A stretch of 64,000 bases of DNA from the NCBI GenBank assembly GCA_964508765.1, contig CAZDVD010000003.1, positions 62,001 to 126,000 on the forward strand, given 5' to 3'. Both the position numbers and the translations under genes were made by a program. Positions 17,400-25,073 of the stretch are shown piece after piece. Numbering within the stretch: the stretch's first letter is position 1; each line of letters begins with the position of its first letter. Source of the stretch: JABMPR01 sp964508765 (lineage in GTDB: Bacteria > Fidelibacterota > UBA8477 > JABMPR01). A model generated the notes under the pieces. The model saw nothing but the letters and a program-made list of their open reading frames with translations. It made no database searches and was not told where the DNA came from.

Positions 17400-17431
17400 C
17401 ACATAACCCGCCGCTTAACTCAATGTTAGAG
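17400..17431 (+). other. attC-like site 1 (short, probably deleted in the middle)
   Basis: The R'' half CACATAAC (17400-17407) and core site GTTAGAG (17425-17431) are only 17 bases apart. The intervening CCGCTTAACTCAAT resembles the L' end of well-known attC sites (GCTTAACTCAAGCGTTAG in aadA-type cassettes). Normal attC sites are about 57 bases or longer, so the left inner arm and hairpin tip appear to be lost. If so, the upstream cassette can no longer be excised at this end. Confidence 0.6.
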
Positions 17432-17462
17432 ACTCACTTAGAAATTTTACCTAGGAGGAGAA

Positions 17463-18068
17463 ATGAAACGAGCCGAATTGTTTCATCCACAGATATTCAG
17501 CGACCAGGAATGGGCTGAAGGATACTATCAACGCAATGCAAAGAATATCCAGCGAGTCGGAAAACGGTTTGTTCAGATTCTGAAGCGCTCTGGATTCGAA
17601 AAAGGAAAAATCCTTGATACAGGATGTGGTTTTGGTGCCGTAGCGATCGAAATAGCACAAAGCTTTAAGGATGTTGAGATAGTAGGAATCGATTTAGGTA
17701 AACCGCTATTGGAAATGGGACAATCACTTGCCGAGAAATCCGGTGTCGCAGATCGGATTCATTTCTCTGAAGGCGATGTGCAAAAACTGGATTTAGAGAA
17801 CGATTCCTTTGATGTTGTGATTAACACCTTCATGCTTCACATCGTTGATGACCCGGTGGTTATGCTTAATGAGATTGAACGAGTAACAAAAAAACAAGGG
17901 ATAATCATGATGACCGATTTAAGGCGGATCTGGCTATCCTTGGTCGTTAAGAAGCTCAAGACAGCCTTTGTATTGGATGAAGCAAAGGAAATTATCAACA
18001 AATCCAATATGAGACCCGGAAGATATTCCAAAGGACCGTTTTGGTGGGATTACATGATCGGCGTTTAG
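17463..18068 (+). CDS. class I SAM-dependent methyltransferase
   Basis: The 201-residue protein has motif I ILDTGCGFGAV, an acidic end to strand 2 (VGIDLG), the SEGDVQKLDLENDSFDVVI segment and the TFMLHIVDD loop of Rossmann-fold methyltransferases. The acceptor cannot be named. A very strong AGGAGGAG ribosome-binding site lies before the ATG. It is the sole gene of the second apparent cassette, beginning 38 bases after its core site and ending 54 bases before its attC. It is less G+C-rich than fba next door. Confidence 0.82.
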   Translation: MKRAELFHPQIFSDQEWAEGYYQRNAKNIQRVGKRFVQILKRSGFEKGKILDTGCGFGAVAIEIAQSFKDVEIVGIDLGKPLLEMGQSLAEKSGVADRIHFSEGDVQKLDLENDSFDVVINTFMLHIVDDPVVMLNEIERVTKKQGIIMMTDLRRIWLSLVVKKLKTAFVLDEAKEIINKSNMRPGRYSKGPFWWDYMIGV

Positions 18069-18122
18069 ACGGATCAAAAAGAAACCGGAAATAGAATCTA
18101 TACCCATGTTTGACAGGAAATT

Positions 18123-18183
18123 CTCTAACAAGATAAATGCAACCGACGTTTGCACTTCGCATGGCTGATTTGTGATGTTATAC
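18123..18183 (+). other. attC site 2 (complete)
   Basis: The site runs from R'' CTCTAAC (18123-18129) to R' GTTATAC (18177-18183), 61 bases, a normal attC length. Inside, AAATGCAACC (18135-18144) pairs with GGCTGATTT (18163-18171), with one mismatch and one extrahelical G at 18139 on the left arm. An extra base in L'' relative to L' is the hallmark by which integrases choose the strand. The start TAACAAG and the inner GACG also fit the common attC pattern. Confidence 0.72.
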
Positions 18184-18200
18184 CAATAAATGAGTGAATT

Positions 18201-18581
18201 GTGATTGAGCATAGGAAGCTACTTAGTTTTGTAATGGTAACATTTTTGATGATTTCTTGTAGTGATCCGAAAGAATCTTTTGAGCCAGATTTCGGTGCTC
18301 TTTAAAGAATCGTTGAATCAGATAATTTGCCAAAAATTGAAGGTGATTCACTGCAAATCTGTTTACGGTGGGAAGGTTGTGGAGATTCTGCTGATTACGA
18401 GTTTCTACTTGATTATGAGATGGTAGGAGAGGTGCAAAATATTTGGCTAGAGAAAATGGTCGACGAATCTTGCAGAGCAGTGTTCGAAACTGAAATGTCA
18501 TTCTTACTTCCTCATGCAGTATTGGGTTCAATGCGTATTCAATTGATGAATCCAGAGGGAAATGATTTTGCTCTACGTTAG
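18201..18581 (+). pseudogene. lipoprotein gene interrupted by an in-frame stop codon
   Basis: A GTG at 18201 opens a lipoprotein signal peptide (LLSFVMVTFLMISC then SD) and 34 codons, then TAA at 18303-18305. The same frame continues without a shift (RIVESDNLPKIEG...) to the TAG at 18579-18581, and the downstream part has no good start of its own. The simplest reading is one gene of about 126 codons carrying a nonsense mutation. The product is not recognised. It occupies the third apparent cassette, 24 bases after the core site at 18177. A sequencing error at the TAA would restore it. Confidence 0.6.
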
Positions 18582-18591
18582 ATGGATTTAC

Positions 18592-18641
18592 GGCATAACT
18601 GGGTAGTTCTGGCTTGCAGAAGAGGGCCAGCCTGCAGACCC
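18592..18641 (+). other. attC-like site 3 (right core site not found)
   Basis: GGCATAAC (18592-18599) matches the complement of the cassette start at 18177 in 7 of 8 bases. It is followed by nested inverted repeats GGGT/ACCC (18601-18604, 18638-18641) and CTGGC/GCCAG (18609-18613, 18626-18630). No GTTRRRY core site follows, so the right end of the array is probably eroded. The hairpin could also act as a terminator, although it has no T-run. Confidence 0.5.
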
Positions 18642-18717
18642 TAGGGATATGATTTCCAGGAGCTGAAAAGTTCATCTTTCTCCTAGACTCCAACTCAATC
18701 CCTCCTATACTTGAGCG

Positions 18718-20091
18718 ATGTTTAAAACCTTAGACAAATACGTTTTCCGGGAATTACTCACCCCCTTTATGTATTCATTGTTGGTCCTGACAATGATCTT
18801 TCTGGTGAATTTTATCATCCGCGCCATGGATCGGATTCTGGGTAAGGGTCTTTCCTTTCTTGTAATTCTTGAATACATCGTACTAAACCTGGCCTGGATA
18901 CTGGCGTTGGCTATACCTCTCTCGGTTTTGGTGGCTGTATTGCTGGGCTATGGACGTCTCGCCACGGACCACGAAGTTACCGCCATGCGTTCCGGGGGCA
19001 TCTCATTGCCCCGTATTATGGCGCCAGCCCTGGTCTTCGCCATTCTGGTGGGGAGCTTCACGCTCTACTTCAATACATCAATTCTCCCCGATGTCAATCA
19101 CCGTGCCCGACTCCTGGGTTCGGATATCTACCGCAAGCGTCCTGATATGGATATCGTCCCGGGGTACTTTATTGATGATTTACCTGACTACAATATTCGG
19201 GTCAATGAAGTCACAGAAGAAGGTCTCAAGGGCGTGGTTATTTTCTCAAAAAGCGATCTTCGAGAACAGGTCTCCATTTTTGCAGAAACCGGACGCACTG
19301 AAACCATCGGTGGTCAGATCATTTTCACCCTTTATAACGGTGAAAAGCACCTTCTGGATTTGGACAAGCTGGATGACTATCAGCGGGAGTATTTTGACTC
19401 CACCCGTCTCACGGTAAAAGTTAATAATCTGGAATTGAAACGCAGGGAATCAGCCGTCAGGGGAGATCGCGAAATGACCCCGGCGATGATGTATGTCAGG
19501 ATCGAAGAGAATAAGGAAAGATTCAATCGAACTGTTGATAGAATGAACAGCATCAGGCTCAAAAGCCCTGTTTTTAATGGTGACTCACTGATTGATATGA
19601 TGGCTCTCATGGATACCCTCAAACGCATTCCAATCCCTGATAAGACTCCTACGGAAGCCAGGACCAAAGTCTGGAACCGCACCGTTGACAAACTGGAGAG
19701 CCAGGAACGTTTGCTTAACAGTTATTTAAAGCAGGTTAATAAGTACCTCGTGGAAATTCATAAGAAATACGCCATGTCGGTCACCTGTATTGTCTTTGTC
19801 CTGGTTGGCGTCCCCCTGGGGATTATGACCCGCAAATCGAGCGGGACTATCGGAGTGGCGATAGGTATGTTCTTTATCTACTGGGCTGCCTTGATTGCTG
19901 GAGAGGAGTTAGCGGATCGGCGTTATGTGGATCCGGTTCTGGCTATGTGGGCTCCCAATGGGATTATGGCCGTGGTGGGAATCTGGATCAGCTTCCAGGT
20001 TTCCAGGGAAAGAACAGTCATCAATATTCTCTGGTTAAAAACGATTCTAAACCCCCTGAATTGGAAAATTATTCCAGGCAAAAAAACTTGA
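18718..20091 (+). CDS. LptF/LptG-family lipopolysaccharide export permease
   Basis: The 457-residue protein has three N-terminal membrane segments, a large periplasmic beta-jellyroll region (about residues 130-340) and three C-terminal segments with the conserved VGVPLGIMTRKSSG stretch. This is the YjgP/YjgQ layout. LptF and LptG form the membrane part of the LptB2FG complex that extracts LPS from the inner membrane. Only one copy is seen here, and I cannot say whether it is LptF or LptG. The gene supports a Gram-negative envelope. Confidence 0.88.
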   Translation: MFKTLDKYVFRELLTPFMYSLLVLTMIFLVNFIIRAMDRILGKGLSFLVILEYIVLNLAWILALAIPLSVLVAVLLGYGRLATDHEVTAMRSGGISLPRIMAPALVFAILVGSFTLYFNTSILPDVNHRARLLGSDIYRKRPDMDIVPGYFIDDLPDYNIRVNEVTEEGLKGVVIFSKSDLREQVSIFAETGRTETIGGQIIFTLYNGEKHLLDLDKLDDYQREYFDSTRLTVKVNNLELKRRESAVRGDREMTPAMMYVRIEENKERFNRTVDRMNSIRLKSPVFNGDSLIDMMALMDTLKRIPIPDKTPTEARTKVWNRTVDKLESQERLLNSYLKQVNKYLVEIHKKYAMSVTCIVFVLVGVPLGIMTRKSSGTIGVAIGMFFIYWAALIAGEELADRRYVDPVLAMWAPNGIMAVVGIWISFQVSRERTVINILWLKTILNPLNWKIIPGKKT

Positions 20092-20164
20092 CAAAGTAAG
20101 CATTTCCATAAGTGAGGTATCGGTCTATATTGCCCACTAATTTTCTGCTTAGGAGAGATAATTA

Positions 20165-21064
20165 ATGTCACTTCACACTATAGTTTTAGTGAAACAAGTT
20201 CCCGATACTTCAAATATTTCAGGCGATGTTATGCGCCCTGATGGAACTGTTAATCGAGCGAGACTTCCTGCTATTTTTAATCCTGAGGATCAGGAGGCTT
20301 TAGAACTGGCGCTGCGATTGAAGGATAAACACGGCGGCAAAGTTACTGCTCTCACCATGGGACCGCCCAACGCAGCCAACATGCTTCGCGAATGTTTATA
20401 CATGGGGGCAGATCGCGCTATTTTGGTCAGTGACAGGAGATTTGCCGCTGCTGATACGCTGGCTACCTCATACGCCCTCCACAAGGCAGTGCATCGCATT
20501 GGAGACTATGATCTCATCTTTGGTGGTCGTCAGGCTATTGATGGGGATACGGCTCAAGTAGGACCACAAACTGCGGAGAAACTGGGCATCCCTCAAATCT
20601 CCTATACTTTAGAAGTGCAGGAACTGGATCTGAAGAAAAAAACCATTCGTGCCAAACGTGCCATTAAGAATGGCTATGAGATTCTGGAAGCTCCATTGCC
20701 TGTCCTCCTTACCGTCACAAAAGATGCTGCTGAACCGCGTCCCTTTGATGTCAAGAGATTGTGTACCTACAAACGGGCTCAGTCCAGATTCGAAATTGAA
20801 GCCACAGTGGATGACAGTCATGATCTGGTCTGGATGGATGAATTGATGGAGAAAGCCAAATCAAATGATTTGCTCATCGAGACCTGGAATATTGAAGACA
20901 TCGATGCAGATGTTGAATGGTGTGGACTGGCCGGATCTCCAACCAAGGTCCACAAGGTGGAAAATGTGGTCCTAAGTGGAGCCGAGTTTAAAAAAGTGCC
21001 GGCCACGTCAGAGGGCCTGAACGATATGATTACTGATCTGATGCAAGATCACATTTTTGGATAG
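20165..21064 (+). CDS. etfB: electron transfer flavoprotein, beta subunit
   Basis: The 299-residue product begins SLHTIVLVKQVPDTS and contains the family segments NPEDQEALELALRLKD, ALTMGPPNA and GRQAIDGDTAQVGPQ. EtfB binds AMP structurally and docks acyl-CoA dehydrogenases, forming a heterodimer with EtfA that carries electrons to ETF-quinone oxidoreductase or other acceptors. An AGGAGAG ribosome-binding site lies before the ATG. It is followed by etfA and an acyl-CoA dehydrogenase, an obvious functional operon. Confidence 0.94.
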   Translation: MSLHTIVLVKQVPDTSNISGDVMRPDGTVNRARLPAIFNPEDQEALELALRLKDKHGGKVTALTMGPPNAANMLRECLYMGADRAILVSDRRFAAADTLATSYALHKAVHRIGDYDLIFGGRQAIDGDTAQVGPQTAEKLGIPQISYTLEVQELDLKKKTIRAKRAIKNGYEILEAPLPVLLTVTKDAAEPRPFDVKRLCTYKRAQSRFEIEATVDDSHDLVWMDELMEKAKSNDLLIETWNIEDIDADVEWCGLAGSPTKVHKVENVVLSGAEFKKVPATSEGLNDMITDLMQDHIFG

Positions 21065-21071
21065 AACAGAT

Positions 21072-22094
21072 ATGAATTCAAAACTAAAAGATATGGTATG
21101 GGTTTTTGCTGAGCAAACTGATGGGGTTATGGCTGATGTGAGCCTGGAATTGCTCCACAAAGCCAGAATCCTCGCTGAAAAGATGAAATCACAGGTGAGT
21201 GCTGTCCTTCTTGGAGATAAGGTTGAGGGATTATCCGCGACCTTGTTTGCTCATGGTGCCGATAATGTGTATCTACTGGATGATGCCGAGCTCAAAGATT
21301 TTCGCAGCATGCCTTATGCGAATCTCATCACCACCCTTGTAGAAGAGAAAAGACCCCGTGTCGTATTGTTTGGTGCCACACATATCGGTCGGGATATTGC
21401 TCCCAGAGTTGCCTCGCATACTCGTTCAGGGCTCACAGCGGATTGTACAGAATTGAAGATTGAAACTTTGACCATTAGAAAGGTCGAGCACGAAGATTTA
21501 TTGCTTCAGATTCGACCCGCTTTTGGTGGAAATATCATTGCCACCATCATTTCCCCTGATGTAGAGATTCAAATGGCCACCATTCGTGAAGGTGTCATGG
21601 AGATGGGTGAGCCAGATGCATCCCGGAAGGGGACTATCATTCCTGTGAAGGTTGAACTGGATCCTGTTGAAGTTGCTGTGAAGATTATTGAAAAACATCA
21701 GGAAGCTTCCAGTGTCAACCTAAAAGGGGCTCCCATCATTGTGGCTGGGGGGTATGGAGCAGATACACCTGAAAAATTTCAACTGATCAAGGATCTGGCC
21801 AAAGTTCTGGGTGCTGAGGTCGCAGGCTCTAGAGCGGCTGTAGATGCCGGGCTCATCGATTCTGAACGCCAGGTTGGACAGACCGGAACGACAGTGCGCC
21901 CCAAGTTGTACATTGCCATCGGTATTTCAGGTGCCATTCAGCATCGTGCCGGCATGCAGGAATCTCAAAAAATTATTGCCATTAACAGTGATGCCGAAGC
22001 TCCAATATTTCAGGTTGCCCACTATGGGATTCATGGTGATCTCACAGATGTGATCCCCAAATTAATTGCTGCTTACAAAAGCCAGCTGCATTAA
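21072..22094 (+). CDS. etfA: electron transfer flavoprotein, alpha subunit
   Basis: The protein is about 340 residues. The C-terminal FAD domain is clear: GAPIIVAGGYGADTPEKF, AGSRAAVDAGLIDSERQVGQTG, ISGAIQHRAGM and the final VAHYGIHGDL. It holds the FAD that receives electrons from acyl-CoA dehydrogenases. The start is taken as the ATG at 21072, eight bases after the etfB stop; the frame also contains a TTG at 21057 inside etfB. The close spacing indicates coupling. Confidence 0.94.
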   Translation: MNSKLKDMVWVFAEQTDGVMADVSLELLHKARILAEKMKSQVSAVLLGDKVEGLSATLFAHGADNVYLLDDAELKDFRSMPYANLITTLVEEKRPRVVLFGATHIGRDIAPRVASHTRSGLTADCTELKIETLTIRKVEHEDLLLQIRPAFGGNIIATIISPDVEIQMATIREGVMEMGEPDASRKGTIIPVKVELDPVEVAVKIIEKHQEASSVNLKGAPIIVAGGYGADTPEKFQLIKDLAKVLGAEVAGSRAAVDAGLIDSERQVGQTGTTVRPKLYIAIGISGAIQHRAGMQESQKIIAINSDAEAPIFQVAHYGIHGDLTDVIPKLIAAYKSQLH

Positions 22095-22107
22095 GCGAGA
22101 ATAGTCT

Positions 22108-23835
22108 ATGTCCAATTTTTTCAATGAAAACGCCGATATTCAATTTCAATTCAATCGTATTGATCTGGAAGAAATCACCAGAGTCCGCGAAGATGACTAT
22201 AAGCAGGCTGAAAAGTATTCTTTTGCTCCCCGAGATTATGAGGATGCCAAAGACAACTTTAAACGCATCCTGGAAGTCGTTGGAGATATCGCAGGCAATT
22301 TTGTAGCTGAACGTGCCCGCGAAGTTGATGAATTAGGTTCCACGTTTGAAGATGGAGTCGTCACCTACGCCAAAGGTCTGGAAGAAGCTATGACCCGCCT
22401 GAATCAGGCTGGGTTGATGGGATTCATTCTGGAGCGCAAATACGGTGGACTCAATCTGCCCATTTCTCTCTATATCTTTGCCATTGAGATGGTCTCCCGC
22501 GGGGATGCCTCACTTATGAACCTTTTTGGTCTTCAGGATATCTCTGAAACCATAGAGAATTATGCTACCGATGAAATCAAAGACGAATTCCTGCCAAAAT
22601 TCAGCAGTGGTGAAGTAACCGGTGCCATGGTTCTCACGGAGCCAGATGCTGGTTCGGATTTGCAGGCAGTCAAGACGCGAGCCTACCAGGATGAAAACGG
22701 AAATTGGTTCCTCAGTGGAGTCAAACGTTTCATTACCAATGGCAATGCAGATGTGAATCTGGTGTTGGCCCGTTCTGAGGAAGGCACCCGAGATGGTCGT
22801 GGTCTCTCATTATTCGTCTGCTATGGCGATGATACGGTTCAAATCAGACGCATTGAACACAAATTGGGTATCAAGGGTTCACCAACCTGTGAGATGCAAT
22901 TCCATGATACACCTGCCCAACTGATTGGTGCAAGGAAACGTGGACTCATTGCTTACGTCATGGCCCTGATGAATGGAGCCCGTCTTGGTGTAGCTGCACA
23001 GGCTCTGGGAATTGCCCAGGCAGCCTATGTGGAAGCCAGAAGGTATGCCCAGGAGCGTGAACAATTTGGCAAGTCCATCCTGAATTTCCCGGCAGTAGCA
23101 GATATGCTCATCAAAATGAAGGTAGATCTGGAGAGCTCCAGGACTTTGATTTATGCCACAGCACGTGCCGTAGATATGCACAAGATTAGTGAGATGAAAC
23201 TGGCAAGACTGAAGGCATCAGGTGAATCATTCACCGATGTGAAGACAGAGGTCAAACACTGGAAAGCCATGGCGGACTTTCTAACACCTCTTTCAAAATT
23301 TGTTATCTCCGAAAAAGCCAATCGGATTTGTTATGATGCCATCCAGATTCATGGTGGAACCGGCTATATGCAGGAGTTCAATGTGGAACGGCACTATCGT
23401 GACGTCCGTATTACCAATATTTATGAGGGTACCTCTCAACTCCAGGTTATAGCCGCGATTGGTGGTGTGATTAAGGGAGTATGTGATGATCAATTTGACG
23501 CTTTTGAAGCCCGTGAATATCGTCATGAAGCCCGACAACTGGCCAATAAGCTGAAAAAGATTCGCACGCTTCTTGATAAGTGTAAAGTTCATGTTCTGGA
23601 TAAAGAGGACAAAGCTTACCAGGAATTGCATTCTGCTGAACTGGTAGAAATGTATGGCTCCATCTATGTGGGCTACCTGATTCTCGACGAAGCATCTGAG
23701 AATTCCAGAAAAATGCTGATTGCCAAAAAGTATATCATGGATGCCCTGGCAACAGCCATGCACCACACCGAATCCATCACCCGTGGTTTTGATACCCTCT
23801 TTGCTGATGTGGAGCAGATACTTACCAAAGAGTAG
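22108..23835 (+). CDS. acyl-CoA dehydrogenase, long form
   Basis: This 575-residue flavoprotein has the usual N-terminal, middle and C-terminal acyl-CoA dehydrogenase domains (VLTEPDAGSDL, RFITNG, RYAQEREQFGKSI, IQIHGGTGYMQEFNVERHYRD and the final NIYEGTSQLQ). An extra C-terminal helical domain of about 130 residues follows, as in very-long-chain-type enzymes. It introduces the 2,3 double bond into an acyl-CoA and passes electrons to the ETF encoded just upstream. Acyl chain specificity cannot be told. Confidence 0.9.
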   Translation: MSNFFNENADIQFQFNRIDLEEITRVREDDYKQAEKYSFAPRDYEDAKDNFKRILEVVGDIAGNFVAERAREVDELGSTFEDGVVTYAKGLEEAMTRLNQAGLMGFILERKYGGLNLPISLYIFAIEMVSRGDASLMNLFGLQDISETIENYATDEIKDEFLPKFSSGEVTGAMVLTEPDAGSDLQAVKTRAYQDENGNWFLSGVKRFITNGNADVNLVLARSEEGTRDGRGLSLFVCYGDDTVQIRRIEHKLGIKGSPTCEMQFHDTPAQLIGARKRGLIAYVMALMNGARLGVAAQALGIAQAAYVEARRYAQEREQFGKSILNFPAVADMLIKMKVDLESSRTLIYATARAVDMHKISEMKLARLKASGESFTDVKTEVKHWKAMADFLTPLSKFVISEKANRICYDAIQIHGGTGYMQEFNVERHYRDVRITNIYEGTSQLQVIAAIGGVIKGVCDDQFDAFEAREYRHEARQLANKLKKIRTLLDKCKVHVLDKEDKAYQELHSAELVEMYGSIYVGYLILDEASENSRKMLIAKKYIMDALATAMHHTESITRGFDTLFADVEQILTKE

Positions 23836-23877
23836 TTAAGGCTTCGAGTCTACTTCTGAGATTCGTTGTTTATAGTC

Positions 23878-23913
23878 TTTGCGAGAAGGTCGAAGACCGA
23901 CGAAGCAATCTCG
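23878..23913. repeat. nested palindromic dispersed element
   Basis: TTGCGAGA and GCAATCTCG flank GGTCGAAGACC, giving outer arms CGAGA/TCTCG and inner arms GGTC/GACC. Sequences of this kind (TTGCTTCGTC, GGTCTTCGACC) are familiar as dispersed palindromes in many bacterial genomes. It lies 42 bases after the acyl-CoA dehydrogenase stop. Confidence 0.5.
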
Positions 23914-23991
23914 AATTAATTGATATGCGTGAACATGGGGATTGCCACGTTCATTCCATTCACTCAATGACCAATAACAAATATTCAGCAT

Positions 23992-24019
23992 AAAAAAAGC
24001 CCCATAATAGGGGCTTTTT
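23992..24019. terminator. bidirectional rho-independent terminator
   Basis: AAAAAGCCCC and GGGGCTTTTT form a ten-base stem around a short ATAATA loop, with A and T runs on both sides. It sits between the convergent acyl-CoA dehydrogenase and SDR genes and should stop transcription from both. Confidence 0.85.
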
Positions 24020-24043
24020 CTAAATCTGTAATGGTAGTGTAAA

Positions 24044-24829
24044 CTAACCAGCGTTGTCTTCTCCGCCATCAATACCAATGACATTACCAGTAATCCAGGT
24101 ACTCATGCCCGCAAAGGTGAGTACGGCTTCAGCCACATCCTCAGGGGTGGTAAGACGACCACCAGGATTCGACTGAAGCGCTCTGGCAATCATTTGTTCG
24201 TTGCCTGGAATCTTTCTCAGGGCAGGTGTATCAGTTACGCCAGCTCGCAATGCATTGGCAGCAATACTTTTTGGTGCTAATTCAAATGCGATCTGACGGG
24301 TATGGGCTTCCAGGGCTGCTTTGGCAGCTGAGACCGCTCCATAATTTGGCCAGGCTGTATGTCCGCCTGAGCTGGTCATACAGAAGATATGTCCACCTTC
24401 TTTCATCAGCTTGTGACCCACCAGATCCTGAGTCCAGTAAATCAGTGAATGACCCATAACATCCAGAGTCATATCCATCTGATTTTTGTGGACTACACCA
24501 CCTTGACCGGGATTGTAAACGACGGGTAAGAGGGTACCAAAGGCCAGGGAGTGAACCAGTACTTGAATGGTTCCTTCTTCATTGGAGAAAGTCTCTTCTA
24601 TGATCCGGATAGCTTCTTTTCTGGCACGAGTATCTGCAGCGTTAATATTGAAGAAAAGCGATTTAGAGCCTGCGGCTTCAATGTCTGCCTTGATAGCTTC
24701 GACATTGTGCATGGTTGCTTTGCGATCGAGGTGTACCCCGAAAATATTATATCCATTGGCGGCAAGTTTTCTGGAGATGGCTCCACCAAATCCACTTGAA
24801 GCGCCTAAAATCAATGCCCATTTCTGCAT
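24044..24829 (-). CDS. SDR-family oxidoreductase, enoyl-ACP-reductase-like
   Basis: The 261-residue protein opens with a Rossmann motif GASSGFGGAISRKLA and has the YGAVSAAK catalytic pair and the C-terminal MSTWITGNVIGIDGGEDNAG typical of FabG/FabI-like SDRs. The segment LVHSLAFGTL resembles enoyl-ACP reductases (HSIAF/ HSLA), but the active-site spacing is that of classical SDRs. A role in fatty-acid synthesis is possible; I leave the substrate open. It ends at the shared terminator with the acyl-CoA dehydrogenase. Confidence 0.82.
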   Translation of the reverse strand: MQKWALILGASSGFGGAISRKLAANGYNIFGVHLDRKATMHNVEAIKADIEAAGSKSLFFNINAADTRARKEAIRIIEETFSNEEGTIQVLVHSLAFGTLLPVVYNPGQGGVVHKNQMDMTLDVMGHSLIYWTQDLVGHKLMKEGGHIFCMTSSGGHTAWPNYGAVSAAKAALEAHTRQIAFELAPKSIAANALRAGVTDTPALRKIPGNEQMIARALQSNPGGRLTTPEDVAEAVLTFAGMSTWITGNVIGIDGGEDNAG

Positions 24830-24973
24830 ATCTAATCCTTTCGTTGGTCAATATCCAAACTGACGATGAATATAGATTTAGCCATAGCGATGAAAAGCGA
24901 TTTTATTGATGATAATAGATGTCATGTAATTTGGAAATGAATCTCATCAGACACTCAGAACGCAGTGAAACGT

Positions 24974-25042
24974 CTTGATCCTAAGAAAGTTTATTGTAGA
25001 GGATCAAGATCCTTCCACTTCGCTGTGCTTCGTGTCAGGATT
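24974..25042. repeat. compound palindromic repeat (REP-like)
   Basis: CTTGATCCT (24974-24982) and AGGATCAAG (25000-25008) are perfect nine-base inverted arms. They run into GATCCTTCCACTTCGCTG and end TCAGGATT, a second arm pair (ATCCT/AGGAT). The pattern resembles dispersed REP elements of the AAGATCCTTCG...TCAGGATG type. It lies in the gap between two genes. Confidence 0.55.
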
Positions 25043-25073
25043 TCTAGGTGGAACAGGATAAACTGCCTAACGC

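Larger units (their letters stand above)
15474..18645 (+). mobile_element. integron-type gene cassette cluster (no integrase in window)
   Basis: Three consecutive segments, with all genes on the plus strand, each begin with a G/TTRRRY-like core site and end with a sequence complementary to that start. GTTATGTG at 15473 matches CACATAAC at 17400. GTTAGAGA at 17425 matches TCTCTAAC at 18122. GTTATACC at 18177 matches GGCATAAC at 18592 (7 of 8). In integrons the R'' half of a cassette's own attC is the complement of its first bases, so this is the expected pattern. Coding starts lie 23-39 bases after each core site, also typical. The cargo is fba-gpmA, a methyltransferase and a broken lipoprotein gene. 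With no integrase visible it would be called a CALIN. The exact right end is uncertain. Confidence 0.72.

Noticed and set aside
20088..20131. TTGACA box before etfB as a promoter
   Set aside because: There is no -10-like hexamer at the right distance; the next TATATT lies about 30 bases on.
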